Below, piece by piece: positions 1 to 11,930 of a stretch of 64,000 bases of DNA (position 1 is its first letter; every line of letters begins with the position of its first letter). A program made the position numbers and the translations under genes. Origin of the DNA: Theobroma cacao. Lineage: Eukaryota; Streptophyta; Magnoliopsida; Malvales; Malvaceae. The notes under the pieces are model-generated. The model was given only the letters and a program-made list of their open reading frames with translations. It made no database searches and was not told the DNA's origin. The DNA lies in NCBI RefSeq assembly GCF_000208745.1, contig NC_030858.1:9931095-9995094 (forward strand), in the 5' to 3' direction.

Positions 1-311
1 CCAAAAAACTCATCCCTCAGATAATCCCAAATTTGCTTAGGAGATCTCAAATGCATAACTCGAGCAAAAATGTCATCAAATAAAGTTGAGTGAAAGCAAG
101 ACAGAGCTTTGTACCTTTTTGCTTTGTTTTCCTCAAATTGATTGATCTGAGCTATAGTCGGATTAGCTCTCCTTTGCATTGGCTCTTCATCTGTTTCCAT
201 TGCTTCCCACAGCGTGAAGGCTTTGAGATATGACTTCATCTTCACACTCTAGAAAGAATAATTCTCTCCGGTGAACTTTGGTGGAGCTGATGAATTAAAT
301 CCAGAAGTCAT
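1..311 (-). pseudogene. gag: Copia gag, N-terminal part, one stop codon
   Basis: The reading frame starts at ATG 311-309 and runs off the window. It opens with MTSGFNSSAPPKFTGENY and continues with a YLKAFTLWEAMETD stretch, the typical start of plant copia gag proteins (DUF4219/UBN2 type), which form the particle that packages element RNA. A TAG at 249-251 replaces the expected Trp of the conserved 'YSFWSVKM' motif, fitting a G-to-A change on the coding strand. Otherwise open for about 103 codons. Confidence 0.75.
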
Positions 312-345
312 TGTATCACTACCTAGGCCTTTCAGATCGCTCAAT

Positions 346-357
346 GCTTTGATACCA
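346..357 (-). other. Primer-binding site (TGGTATCAAAGC)
   Basis: Minus-strand TGGTATCAAAGC differs by one base from TGGTATCAGAGC, the usual plant LTR-retrotransposon site complementary to the 3' end of initiator tRNA-Met. It sits just inside the LTR and about 35 bases before the gag ATG. Confidence 0.75.
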
Positions 358-359
358 AT

Positions 360-896
360 TGAAGAAAACAACTAACATTAATTTTACTAGAAAAATACTT
401 GGAGGAAATTCAGAGAACTTGAGTAGAAAAAACAGAAAAGAAATTTTGAGCTCAATATGATAAATCCAAAAAGCACCGATCCAATTTTCAAATTTGTATT
501 TATACTAAGCAATAACAACCTTTCCTCATAAATTGGATCAAAAAGAAAACTTCACTACAATCAAATCACAGCTTCAACAGAAAAAAGAAAGCTTACACCT
601 ATGACCGTTAGCCTTGAAAATAGAAATGATAAACTGAACTTAAAACGACACCCAAAGGATGTGTATAAAACTCAATTACAAACAAGACTTAACCAAACGA
701 CAACATAACACTACATATAGCAACTATAAAATAAAAAACAAGCTAAATGACACTATGAACCATGGTATTGCCCTCAGCTACTTAAGTCTTGAATGGCAAC
801 GTTTTGTTCTTTGAAAAACTTCTTCAACTTTTAGAACTATTACTTCTCACCAATAACTCCAAGAAACTGATTTCATAGATTACGCATTAATCTTCA
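360..896 (-). repeat. 5' LTR of the left-edge copia element
   Basis: On the minus strand it runs from TGAAGA (896) to TCTTCA (360), giving a 6-bp terminal inverted repeat. It ends two bases before the primer-binding site. A TATA-like element (GTATAAATAC on the minus strand) lies at 496-505. No second LTR copy is in the window, so the outer border is inferred from the TG/CA ends; an alternative CA end at about 875 is possible. Confidence 0.6.
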
Positions 897-2356
897 ACAA
901 ATATGTAGGCTGTAAGATATAATACGCTTTAAATAATGCAAAAGACATTTTGTAATGCTTTAATGTTGTTCAGTCGGGGAATGCATGCACTGAGATAGTT
1001 TATTAATAGCAAATGCAATATCAAGTCGAGCAAAGCACAAATATTAGAGAGCATCCAACAACTGTCTATATTTTGTGGCATCAGTAGCACCTGTATGATC
1101 ACAAGAAGACAAAAAACACTTTGTAGCCATAGGTGTTGAGATTTCTTTTACACCAGTAATATGAGAGCGATCAAGTATATCATGGATATATTTCTATTAA
1201 GACAAAAATAGACCAGTAGTTGTAGGTGAAAGTATTATAATAACCTAAGATCTTTAACAGAAAACTGTTGTGAGATAACATTAATGACTTCATCAGTAAA
1301 AGAGTTGTTAATGCTAGTTAGAACAATAGCATCAACATAGATTAAAAGATAGGCAATAGTGGTACCATCTGATTATATAAACAAGGAAGCATCGGATTTG
1401 GATTGAATAATGCCAAAAGAAATAAAAAGAAGAATGTAGAGCTTTGTACCATTCTCTAGGTGCTTGCTTTTGGCCATAAAGTACTTTGTGTAGCCTGCAC
1501 ACATATGTAGGATGAATGGAGTCAACAAAACCAGGAGGTTGGGCCATGAAAACATCCTCAGATAACGTTCCATGCAAAAATGCATTTGCTTACATCCATT
1601 TGTCGAAGTTGCCATTCTCGAGATAATGCAATAGTAAGGATAGTTCAAATGGTTGTAGGCTTAACCATAGGACTAAAAGTTAGTGAAGTCAACTCCAGGT
1701 CTTTGGTGAAACCTTTTAACAACTAAACAAGCTTTATATCGTTCAACACTACCATCAAGGCGTCTTTTGATGCGAAACACCCATTTACAACCAACAATGT
1801 TTTGATCAAAATGACGAGGTATTAGTTCCCAAGTGCCATTATGAAGAAGAGCATCAAACTCATCAGACATCGCTTTATGGTAATTAGGATCGTTTAGAGC
1901 TTGAGACAAAGAAGATGGTTCAAGTGATAGGGAAAGTGGATGCTTAGTGGTAAGGTTATCATGTTTTAGATTTGGTTTAGAAATATTATTTTGGGATCTT
2001 GTTGTCATAGGATGAGTCTGAGTAGGAATGGCAGTGAAAGTAGATTGCAAGGGTGAAGTAACAAGTTCATGTGATATTTCAGGTAGGATAGTAGAAGAAG
2101 AGATAGGATCTGATGAAGAAGGAAAGATCGTAGGAAGAGCTGCACTTGTCAAGGCAAAATCATTAGGAATCGAAGCAAAAGAATTTATGGATGGCACACA
2201 TACTTGGTCTTGTGTAGAACTCAAGGGAAGATTAGTATTTGAACTTGTAAATGGCACAGAGAATTTGGGAAGAGATGTAATGATAGATATCCATGAACTA
2301 GTAGTGGAAGGTTGGACACATGAGAGAGTATTATCCAAGTTCTTGTATGGAAACAT
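897..2356 (-). pseudogene. Copia reverse transcriptase remnant, 3' truncated
   Basis: The segment 2356-1673 is a Ser/Thr/Pro-rich linker followed by the RT start: AMSDEFDALLHNGTWELIP, then VGCKWVFRIKRRLDGSVERYKA. After a frameshift, 1577-1373 carries the PPGFVDSIHPTYVCRLHKVLYGQKQAPREWY motif in separate pieces. Around 940-1330 there are traces of the YVDD box (here YVDAIVLTS, so the second catalytic Asp is lost) and of DIAFAINKLSQCMHSPTEQH at the RNase H border. Nothing of RNase H follows. Confidence 0.8.
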
Positions 2357-2416
2357 ACTTTCTCAAAAAACATGGCGAGATACATAGGTTTTAGAAGAGA
2401 CAGGATCATAGCAAAG

Positions 2417-3222
2417 CTAAGCACTTTGATGTAAAGAATATCCAACAAAGACACACTCTTTTGACTTTGGTTGCATTTTGTTTGTATTATAAGGATGTAT
2501 CCAAGGATAACATGAGCAACCAAAGGTACAAAGCTTATTGTAATTAGGTAATTTGCCAAATAAAGCTTGAAAAGGAGAAACTGAATTCAAAACTAGAGTA
2601 GGCAAGCAATTAATTAAATATACAACAGTTTTAAAGGCAAAAGTTCATAATGATAAAGGCATGGAAGCTTGGTGAAAAAGTGTTAGCCTTGTCTCAACAA
2701 TATGAAGATGTTTTCTCTCAGCTATTCCATTATGTTATGGGGTGTGAGGAGGAGTTTGAAGATGTGAGATACCAAAGGTGTGGAAGTTTGGAGGTAATTT
2801 CGTATATTCACCCCCTCCATTTGTATAAATAGACACAATTGAAGTGTTAAAAAATTTTCAACAACATTTTTGAATTTAAGGAACACAGTAGACAAATGAG
2901 ACTTGCATTGCATAGGAAATAACCATGTATAACAAGTGAAGTGATCGACAAAAATTACAAAGTATCGAAAACTATCAAATGAAAGCATTGGGGCTGGTCC
3001 CCAAACATCAGAATAAATTAATTCAAAAGGCCTTTTTCTAGTCAGAGACGAATCATTGAAAGGGAGCCTATGGCTCTTATTACAAGCATAGGAATGACAG
3101 ATAGAGGATTTAGGTAACTTGTTGGCAAAAGGTAAAGAACATGATTTAAGTAAAAAAATTAAGATGCGTAAAGATGGATGTCTTAAGCGATTGTGCCAAT
3201 TTACTTGAGAAGTTTTAACACC
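2417..3222 (-). pseudogene. Copia integrase remnant
   Basis: After a stop at 3226 the frame continues with WHNRLRHPS and a following C-X2-C-like pair (the HHCC zinc site, partly eroded). Then come YSDVWGPAPMLSFDSFRYFVIFVDHFTCYTWLFPM (read in pieces), containing the first catalytic Asp, and around 2417-2605 the conserved SPFQALFGKLPNYNKL and FGCSCYPW, KECVFVGYS motifs that close copia integrases. Several frameshifts separate the pieces. Confidence 0.8.
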
Positions 3223-3225
3223 AAT

Positions 3226-3771
3226 CTAAACCATGGGCGGCTGCACAGATGTAGAGATTGCAGTTGATTGTGGCCATTCACACACCTTGTGCTTGTTGAG
3301 GCCTTTGACAAATGGTGCTCTCCTATATAAATCCTTTGCAAGAGAACAATGAGGAAAAAATTCAATGGACGTGTCATTAGTTTTACAAAATTTGGAGACA
3401 GAAAGTAGGCATTTATGAATTAACGAAACATGCAAAATATTAGAAAAAGAAAAGGTTCTCGATGTAGTGTGTAAAGTGGTGATTTCAGTGCGGGTAATTG
3501 GCAAACCTGAAACATCTCCAATAACAATTTGATCAGTACCATCATAGTATGACTGGATTGAAAGATTACTCAGGCCACTTGTAACATGATGGGATGCACC
3601 TGTGTCAACTAACGAGTTGGATGACTGAGTTTGAGGAGCAGCAGTGAAATTTACCGTTATAGGGTCCTGTGAGTGCAAGGCCTGAAATTGAGGACACCCT
3701 TTAGCAACATGACCGGCTTGATTACATAATTGGCAGAAAAATTGCTTTAAGGGACGTGATTGTTGCTGCAA
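3226..3771 (-). pseudogene. Copia zinc knuckle, aspartic protease and GAG-pre-integrase segment
   Basis: A 181-residue open segment opens with a CCHC knuckle CQLCNQAGHVAKGC (CX2CX4HX4C), the nucleic-acid binding end of gag. It then has the protease active site LVDTGASHHVTS (D-T-G-A) and the downstream IGDVSGLPITRTE and ILHVSLIHKCLLSVSKFCKTN motifs. This is one of the better preserved pieces of the relic. Confidence 0.85.
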
Positions 3772-3779
3772 TGAGCGAA

Positions 3780-4662
3780 ATGATTGCTGCTGCCAAGAAT
3801 TGTTATTGCGTTTGTAACAGTTTGAATAGTTACCTATATGATAATGTGGAGGTTGATTCTTGAATGAAGCTTTGATGTTCCTTTGTTGTAATTATTTCGC
3901 CCTTGTTGAGAGCGATTATTAGAGCTAGTGCATCCTCTTTGATTTGAATTATAAGAATGAGATGCAGCATTTGCAGTGATCATGGCAGAACGGTTTTCCT
4001 CTCGCTTAAGATAATCTTCATATTCAACAAGCTTTTCATAATGTTTTTCAAAAGAAATAGTGGTTTCACAAGCTCGGACAGCAGCAGAAATTTCGCAATA
4101 CTCAGAACCTATACCATTCAAAACATGAAGAACAAGATCATCATTAGATACTGATGACCCAATTAATGCAAGTTCATCTGCAATAGTTTTGAGATTTTTC
4201 CTATATTCTACAACAGATTTGTTGTCTCTTGGAACATGAAGCTTATCTTTCAATGTCATGACTCTGGATCGAGAGCTGTTAGCATAAAGCTGTGAAAGCT
4301 TCTGCCAAGCCTTAGAAGAAGTTTTGGATAAGGCTTTGAGGGGAATTAAGGGCTTTGAATCTGAAGCAACAATGGCATGAAGCAATAATTGATCCTATTG
4401 TGACCAATAAAGGAAGGCAGAATTTGGTTCCTTCTTGTTATCTTTAGTGATTATTGATGGCGGACAAGGTTTTGAGCCATCAAGAAACCCCATGAGATCG
4501 TATCCAAATAAGAGAGAATTAAATTGAACTCTCCATGATGGATAGTTGAAGCATGTTAGCTTAACTGGTAATTGAGAAGCTACATTTATGGATATCAACG
4601 AATTTGAATCATTGAGCAGGAGTAAGTGACAAAGTTTGATAGTTGTTGGCCATAAAGAACAT
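3780..4662 (-). pseudogene. gag: Copia gag (UBN2 type), frameshifted
   Basis: The probable start is ATG 4662-4660 (MFFMANNYQ...). The frame shifts near 4605 into a segment with KLTCFNYPSWRVQFNSLL, breaks near 4395, and resumes in a long UBN2 segment (4385-3834) with SSKAWQKLSQLYANSSRSRV, LKDKLHVPRDNKSVVEY and ELALIGSSVSNDDLVLHVL. These are standard motifs of the plant copia capsid. It leads into a zinc knuckle in the next frame (3771 down). Confidence 0.8.
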
Positions 4663-4681
4663 GCTTGTTAAAGCCTTAAAT

Positions 4682-4693
4682 GCTTTGATACCA
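4682..4693 (-). other. Primer-binding site (TGGTATCAAAGC)
   Basis: Minus-strand TGGTATCAAAGC, the same variant as at 346-357, lies between the short LTR and the gag start. It matches the plant copia/gypsy initiator tRNA-Met site with one difference. Confidence 0.75.
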
Positions 4694-4868
4694 TAAAAGA
4701 TAATAATAATATCAGTTGTATTTTTCTATAATCTGTACAGTAGAGGTATTACATTTATAGACTTGTATCAGATTACAAGAAAAAAAGATATTTAAAATGT
4801 ACAGGTAACTAGATTACAAGGTAAGATTTATTTAAAATTGAAATACTAATTATTCCATATTCTATTCA
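4694..4868 (-). repeat. Short 5' LTR (about 175 bp) of the truncated copia element
   Basis: On the minus strand it starts TGAATAG (4868) and ends ...CTTTTA (4694), directly against the primer-binding site; the expected terminal CA reads TA, compatible with a C-to-T change. A TATA-like CTATAAATGT (minus) lies at 4751-4760. No partner LTR survives, so the outer border is inferred only. Confidence 0.5.
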
Positions 4869-5520
4869 AGTGCCCTTATCCTTTATAGCTACAACACTAC
4901 CATTCTTATATTTCCTAGACATTCCAAAGAAGTAATAGATCTGGATTTATGCACAATATCTCTTCTAGCAAGAAGAACGGAAATGTAATCCATTAAACAA
5001 TAGTTTCAAAAGTATTGCTACCATAAATTTTTTGTACAATTTATTTAAAGCCTAAGTTGGGATCTGGAGGCAGAGTTATGTTTGATTTACTACTTCAGTG
5101 TTAACACTATTTTACAATATTTGATCATGTGTAAAATTTCTTTTGCATTCGATTTTGTTGGTGAATATTGTTGGGGTGAAAACAGACCACTTGACACTTG
5201 ACAGCGCATACCCAATGAGCCCAAGATATATGATTGCAACGGAAATTGGACATTACTTGAATACAAAGCTTTAAGTTTACAGAATTTGAATCCTCCATGG
5301 ATTTATCCCTAATAAATTCTAATGCTTTATGATGTGGGATTGCATACTTGCGTGTGAAGGGCAACCAAAACTCTTTCTACCTGCCCTGTTTTTAACAGAG
5401 AGCTACATGCCTGTTTTTTGGCTCAATTTTTTTATTTCCACCAGCATATCCTTCAAAAGGCTACCTCTTCATGTATGTTATTTTCTCCCTAAGGCTAGGA
5501 TATGTAGAAGCATACTAGTA

Positions 5521-5725
5521 ACAATACTCCTGCAAGTTCCTGAAGTTATCAACTGATTTACAATTGTGCTGTTCTCATTAGGTAGAAATATGTTTAAATG
5601 TGCGATAAACATGTAAAATGTTACAGTACTCCTGCAAGTTCCAGAAGCTATCAACTGATATACAATTGTACTATTCTCATACTATTATGTAGAAATGTGT
5701 GACAAAGATGTAAAATGTTATAGAT
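5521..5725. repeat. Two-copy tandem duplication, period about 102 bp
   Basis: A block starting TACTCCTGCAAGTTCC at 5525 recurs at 5627 with the same order of landmarks: ATCAACTGAT, TACAATTGT, TTCTCAT, GTAGAAAT and ATGTAAAATGTTA. The copies differ at a few positions. A fragment of the end (ATGTAAAGATGTTAC) appears again near 5777. Confidence 0.8.
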
Positions 5726-8717
5726 AGCATTATACCGGAATTTTTTTTCTTTTAATTTCATATTTGCAACAAAGATGTAAAGATGTTACAACTATTAGAA
5801 TGTACAAATCTGTTGATAGATGGATATGCGTTCCTTTAGTATCCACATATAGGTCATTTCACTCACTGGTGGGCATTGTGATCCAGAAAAGGCATGAACC
5901 AAACTCATATGGGAGACCCTTTAAGAATAGAAACACTTGATATAGGCTCATGCCAAAGCTAGCAAAAGTATGCAAGTAGAATTGAATTTTGTCATGTTAT
6001 CAGAGTGCTGATTGCTGTACATGTTGAACATGTATTCTTCAACTAATGGTTTTTGGATGAGCTTAGGGAGCGATCTTCAAGCTGATGTAGCAGGATGTTG
6101 CTCATTGGGTGAGAATTATTTGGAAAGGTAATGAGCAATTAAGCAGCCCCTTTGGTACTTCAGAGTTTGTGGTGAAGTAAATTGTATGATTCAAATTTAA
6201 CAAATAATAATGACAACATGAGACTGAAATGGGTTATCTACTCTCTCCTTATTGGAAGGGTGGTCATTGAAGCATTCATGATTCAAACAGTTTTTATTCG
6301 CAACTCAGTCACTCACTCTCCTTTGATACATCTATGGTGCTTGTTGATGAAAAAGAGAAGACATACCGCATTTGTTAAAGATATCTAGGTGGATACTATA
6401 ATTTTCATTTTCTTCATTTGCTTTGTTTTTTTGGGGGGGCACTGCAGTGCACTCCGTAATGTTTGTCTTGTCTTACTGCTTTCTGAAGGCTATTCACTTT
6501 GAATTTTGATGTTTGCTGCCCTTATACCTTAAAGACAGTTCTACTATATTCTGTTTTTCCTCACCTGTCTCTTTTTTTCTTTTTCCAAACTCCCATAAAT
6601 TTTTGTTGTGTTTTATTTCAAAAAAATTCCGGTCCATAAGAAAGGTCAATGTGGAAGTTTCAACAACATGAAATTTGAAGGAAAATCATCAAAGTATTGA
6701 GTCACCTAATGCGATAGCAGAAAAGCAGCCCTGCAATGGCAGTTGCCCTGGGATGAGCAGTTCTGACATTCAAACATTAGGGCGTGGAGAAATGGTGAAG
6801 CACATGGTTTACCAACACTGTCGTTCATCATCCGTGTCAGGTCACATTCTTCACCACATGAAATGCTTCTTTACTTGCTGTTTCATTCGTAATTGTGCAT
6901 TATCTTGCTGGCAGTCCAGATAAAATGGCTTTTGGGCTCCCCTTCTGGTTGACAAGGCTCCATTTGTTATTTTGTGAAATAATGTATAAGTAAAGAGCAT
7001 CGAGGGCCTATATGCAACTGTTGATGATGGTGCTTAAGTTACTATTCTCTGTAAATGTATGCATCCTTTGAAAGTCGACAAGACTGGTCAGAAGCATTTT
7101 TTATGTTCATGAATTTCTTCATCAATATTAGAAAAGGACACTGGCTAGGCAAGATTACCGATTGAACCTGGTTTCTTATTGCTGGATCATGAGCTTAGAT
7201 AATCCTCTCTTTTCAAAACTTTAGAAAGATTCTTCACTGTTGTTTACTATGAATTGTACTACTCTACCTATGGTCCGTTATTAGAAATATTGAGACAATT
7301 TGTTATTTGTCACAGGAAAGGGAATGCCGGGTTTGCAGTTAAGGAAGCTCATTGTTGGGTAAATCTGCCAACATATCATTGTAAAAGGATTAGGTCACTA
7401 GATAAGTTCATGCTGTATTCGCTTTTGCATTATGTGGATATGATTAGAATTTCTGCTTGGTGTTTTCTTATACATGTTAGGAATTTGTTAATGGAGCTTG
7501 TAATGGAAAATCCACTGGCGTTTTGTCTAATTTATTGATCTTTGACTTTGGCAAGATTTCAGAGTTGTGGAGTACTGCATAATGAATTTGTTGAAGCTAT
7601 TACTTCCTTTGAATTTAATAATACACCTAAACCAATGGACTGAAACAGGAAAAATACAAATTTGCGAGAAGGAGAAGAGAAGGATGAGCGAAATAAAATT
7701 GCAGGAGATTTTGTTGAATATTTGTCAGCTGTAGATCAAAATAGTTATTATTTAAAACATTAGGTCCAAATTCTTGTGTGTCAAGGGAGGCTAGTTAGTT
7801 GTGTCCTTATTTGGTTGCAGCTCGTGCATCCAAATTTCTGTTTCAAATGATTGGACTGAACTACAAAGCTGACATGATTCAAGGGGTGATTATGTCCTTG
7901 TCTATACTGAAACTAGTTGATAATGTACTGTGCTTGGATCCCTACCTTGATGATACAAGCGCATGGTCTTTCTCAAATCATTATTGTCCTTTTGGATCCG
8001 ATAAAACCATTATTAGCTTCAGAAAGTCTTTGATCCTACATAAACTAGGGTCAGATGCATGCTATATATATATAATTTTCTGAAAACAGTACATTTCCAG
8101 AATCTAACTGTTTGTCCTTTCTTTATATTTTGGTTCGTATAGTCTATATCAAGAGCATTTTTCACATAGTAGAAAGTCTAGACATGAAATTGGCTGTCAT
8201 TAATCTGTTCCAGGTTGGAACCGTATCTTTTGATTTTTTCTGTCAGTACTCATTAGAATGCAGATTCAGGTTCCCTGTAATTTTAAAATATGCTTGGTTT
8301 TCTTAAACAGCATTAATGCAGGCGCTTAAGCTATGCTTTTACACTTGATGCAACAGCTACATTGCATGTCCCCACTACCTAGTTTATATTCATTACGCCT
8401 TGCATGTAATGTAACTTCGAAATGAATGATTGGTTCATTATTATCAAACAATTATATATGGCAATGATGAAAAGATATTTGACTCGTGAATATAAACAGA
8501 AGATTCAAGTTACCATACACGTATGCGCGCAGGACGTTTAACAAGCTTAGAAGAAAATATAGGTTTACGAACAAGTTCATCCGGACCTTGATGGGAAAGA
8601 CACGACTTTCTGTTCTCTGCTTCTTATCTAACTAACTGGGTAAGTAAGGTCATGTACATAATTAACCAACAAAAACTGAACGAAGCTAACCTCTCATGGT
8701 CGTGGGTTAAAACATTT

Positions 8718-8801
8718 GAATTGTGAAATTTATACAAATACGATGAATTATTAAATTTTATACAGACAAGATGAAGTTGTGAAATTTTTACAAGCAGAGT
8801 T
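8718..8801. repeat. Three-copy tandem repeat, unit about 27-28 bp
   Basis: Units start at 8718, 8745 and 8773 and share the pattern GAA(T/G)T...GAAATTT(T)ATACA...GAT. The copies are imperfect. No function is evident. Confidence 0.7.
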
Positions 8802-9511
8802 GAATAATTATCATATATTTATTGCATAATTAAATAATTTATTCATAATATATCTTAATTATGGACGTGCACCAATTCAAGTATATCTAGTGTATATATA
8901 TAGTATCACCTTATTCAGAAACTCAAAACTTATTCCCGATGGAAAGAATTTGAGGTGTATACTTGAATATACAGGTTTGGCAACTAGTGGATTCATCAGC
9001 GTATCTTGACATATGATTGGCCCAAAACCAATTACTTTTTCCTTGTTAATTCTCTCTTTAATTTTCTTTCCTGGTTTTTTGCTTTTTCATTTACTTGGTA
9101 GCTGGTAGACAAAGCAATATTTCATAGCACAATAAAGTTGCGTTCAATGCATGAAAAGGTTTCCCAATTTAGTCGGAAATCTAAAATTGACTCTTGGAAC
9201 CTGCAGTCTAGCTTCCATTTTACAATTTGAAGTTTTTAATTATCCAAGCCAACAAAAAAAAAAGGTATGGAAAGGGAAAGCAGCATTTGGGCCTAGGACA
9301 AAGGAAAAAAGTGTCCATATGTTTCTGATCCAAGGCCCTGGAAACTGATCAGTTGGAACTTCCAAAAGTCCCTCCCAACCAAAAAACAGCCCCTCATCAA
9401 GATTGAAAATGCTTGTAGCAATCAAAGCATGCACGTGTGCGGCATTCAAATCAGACCCCACGACCTCTTTCTATCTTTCACCCCACGCACATAACGCATT
9501 TATATCATCAT

Positions 9512-9544
9512 TTCAATCTCAATCGCAATCTCAATCTCAATCTG
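9512..9544. repeat. Hexanucleotide CAATCT microsatellite
   Basis: About five copies of CAATCT/CAATCG in a row. Translated, it gives a Gln-Ser run in a chance open frame. Confidence 0.8.
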
Positions 9545-11216
9545 CTGCATCTGCGCTAGGCTGTGCTTGTTGGCCTGTTTCGCATATCCCCCAGACGTTA
9601 GAAAACGACCTACAAAGTATCCATTTTACATGCATGCACGGCAGTTAGCTATTGTGACACTGACGAAAGCAAGAAGTCAAGCGAACGCCGTGAGGATCAG
9701 GCCCCCTCCAGACTACATCTTAAATAATTGACTCCTTGAAGATGATGGATCACTCATCTGTTTGCCTGAGTTTTTTGTTTCCAAACGACGGCTGCCCTTT
9801 ATTTTCGCTGTGCTGCGTAATTTTAATAATTCTCATCAGCACCTGATAAATGCTGAGCAATTTCGAACCACTGAAATTCCATGCATCCCCCCTTGTCTTT
9901 TTGATTTCGGTTTATCTCATGTGTTTACCAATTGGCTTTCTTCTCTCACGCTAATTTATTACCTTTTAAAGGAAATATTTTTATTTATTTATTTTTGTTA
10001 CATATAATTTTAGATTATGCGATAAAAAATAATTCACTCTTTATTTATAAACTTTTTTTTTGTTTGAAAATTCAAACTCAACAAATATATATATAATTCT
10101 AGTTGTTGGTGTAGATTTTTGGACCTTCTTAATATAACCAACCAGTATCATTATCACTTTGCACCAATTGAGTTTACAGAAAATAAAATTGTGTTTTTTT
10201 TTTTTCTTGGTAACCTAATGCCACTGGATTGCAAGGGAAATCAACCATAGTTACAAAATAATGAGGTAGGTTGAATGAATGGTAAGCATCTATCACTGAT
10301 TATCTAGTACGGGGCGGCAACATGATTCGTGACATGTCGGCCAGTGAACAGAGAGAGTGGTGGGAAAAATGTGTTTGAGAAACAGTTTGAGAACTTTAAG
10401 CCCTCAAAAGACTAGTTTTGTTATTTATATGGTGCCAAAGATACCTGGGCTTACCATATAGCCAAAACCTTGAAGTGAAACCGCCATGGCTGGCCCTCTA
10501 CTTGGATTTTTACCAAAAACGAATGCTCTTTTTGAGGATTAGAGACCCCGTCAGATCCTCAGCGAAGTTTCTAATTTCACAACTACTGTGCCTTATAATC
10601 ATTTCACTATTTACCCCGTTTGATCAATTAACCTTCCTGATTGAACAATTGAAATTGATTTATTGACTGTTGCATTTTTAAAAAGTTAATTTTCATTGTT
10701 TCTGATTTGATCTATGAAATACGAGGGCGGCTCTTATATTTGTCTATTCATCCGAGAAGGATATGCCTTATATTATTGTTATTGTTATTATAAAAAGGAT
10801 ACCTCTTTTTCTTTCTTTTAAGGCTTTCCTCCACACAAAAAAAAGTTGGATAGTGTACCATTGTGACATGTATGGACCACAGATTTGCTGCTAAGTTTGA
10901 CTGTTTAAAAGAAAAGAGAATTTGTTGCAATTTGCAAAGAATTCAACCAAATTTTGAGTAGTGATGATATTTTTGGAGAAAAACAAATTATAATTTAGGA
11001 AAGCAACAATTGTTAACCACAAATAATGGTATTGGATAAAGTAGCTTTGACTTAATTATTCATATTTGCTGCAGTGTGGTCTTTAATATTTTACATATTA
11101 TAACAAATTTTAAAGACTCAAAAAAATGAACTATATTGCCCTTGTCTGAAAAAGACCATAAGTATTTCAAAAATGAAGAACTAGAAAGAAACTGATTTGT
11201 ATTCCTCTTTAAAATG

Positions 11217-11244
11217 CGCGCGCACACGCACACACATATATATA
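11217..11244. repeat. Mixed GC/AC/AT dinucleotide microsatellite
   Basis: A run of alternating purine-pyrimidine bases passes from GC through AC to AT repeats; such tracts can adopt Z-DNA. It lies about 100 bp left of the copia insertion at 11342. Confidence 0.8.
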
Positions 11245-11341
11245 ATCAATAATGGTCAAAGGAAAAAAAAAGTTACACCATTTACTATATTTATCATATT
11301 ATTAAGCATTTTTTTGTTATACTATATATTTAAGACCATGA

Positions 11342-11696
11342 TGTTGCAAAAGAAATAATATATTCTGGAAGAAAAGAGAGATATTGAGAAAATGCTCTTT
11401 ATGTATTACTGAAGCAATGCTTGGAATGAAAAATAACTGTGATACAAAATGAGGGTGAGGTGATCCCTTATTTATAGTTGAAGCCCTTAATAGATCAATA
11501 GCTATCCAAATCTCGTAATAAGATATATCTCTAAATTATATTATCTTCTTGATAAATCTCACATTATCACCTAGATAATATCCACATGTAGATGAATCTT
11601 GAAATATCTAGAATGTGACTAATACATTTATCATTTATCAAATTTACTTAATTTGAATTGGTCTAATGTGGTGTGATATGTCCATATTCCATAACA
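11342..11696 (-). repeat. 3' LTR of the CATGA-flanked copia element
   Basis: 355 bp, TGTTGCAAAAG...CCATAACA in plus reading, matching 16856-17211 along its whole length. Confidence 0.95.
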
Positions 11697-11706
11697 CTCC
11701 CCCTTA
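11697..11706 (-). other. Polypurine tract (TAAGGGGGAG)
   Basis: Minus-strand TAAGGGGGAG abuts the TG of the 3' LTR, the position where plus-strand synthesis is primed. Confidence 0.85.
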
Positions 11707-11747
11707 GACGGAGCACCATTGTGGTGGCCTAGTTGGATGTGCTATTA

Positions 11748-11930
11748 CTACCTCGTTAAAAACCTTAAGTTGAAAAAACCCAATGGGACAAAAATCGGAC
11801 AAAAGGGAAAAAAAGTACAGTGCACTAAGTCCATAATTGCTTCCTTTCAATTGAACCATATTGTCACTTCTAAGGTCTACTGCTTCTGGGTCTTACCACT
11901 TTTGGGGTAATTGATAGTTTGCCCCTCTAG
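11748..11930 (-). other. Conserved 3' untranslated block of the copia lineage
   Basis: Between the end of RNase H and the polypurine tract the minus strand carries CACTGTACTTTTTTTCCC, CCCATTGGGTTTTTTC and AAGGTTTTTAACGAGGTAG (around 11766-11748). The same order of phrases occurs in the independent element at 25141-25310, so this non-coding block is conserved within the lineage. Its role is not known to me. Confidence 0.7.

Larger units (their letters stand above)
1..896 (-). mobile_element. 5' end of a Ty1/copia retrotransposon (LTR, PBS, gag), cut by the window edge
   Basis: Read on the minus strand, the order is LTR (896-360), primer-binding site (357-346) and gag (311 to the window start), which is the 5' part of a copia element whose body lies left of the window. 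It follows directly on copia reverse-transcriptase sequence of a different minus-strand relic (897 onward), so this element most likely inserted into that relic and removed or displaced its 3' end. The gag has only one stop in about 100 codons, so this is probably among the younger insertions in the window. The TSD cannot be tested because the other end is outside. Confidence 0.8.
897..4868 (-). mobile_element. Truncated Ty1/copia element (5' LTR through reverse transcriptase)
   Basis: On the minus strand the order is LTR (4868-4694), PBS, gag, CCHC zinc knuckle, protease, integrase and reverse transcriptase, i.e. the copia order with integrase before RT. The RNase H end and 3' LTR are missing; the last recognisable piece is the RT/RNase H border around 940-1080. 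The frame is broken many times by stops and frameshifts. The left border is where the neighbouring LTR begins. Confidence 0.85.
4869..11341. other. Intergenic stretch with no supported gene
   Basis: About 6.5 kb of AT-rich sequence with only short, unconserved-looking open frames. I recognise no protein family, rRNA or tRNA. The 82-codon frame at 6675-6923 and the 94-codon frame at 7254-7538 show no domain I know. Contents worth noting are a tandem duplication at 5521-5725, a three-copy ~27-bp repeat at 8718-8801, a CAATCT hexamer run near 9512-9544 and a purine/pyrimidine microsatellite at 11217-11244. It could contain introns or untranslated parts of a gene, but I cannot show it. Confidence 0.5.

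Noticed and set aside
2028..2387. 119-codon plus-strand open frame
   Set aside because: It is antisense to the copia linker and RT start (minus 2356-1673); the Ser/Thr-rich linker keeps the opposite strand open.
6675..6923. 82-codon Cys-rich frame
   Set aside because: Cysteines are irregular, no family is recognised, no good promoter; could be chance. Left in the intergenic description.
9403..9648. 81-codon frame with a Gln-Ser run
   Set aside because: The run is a translated CAATCT microsatellite; there is no domain and no sign of a gene around it.
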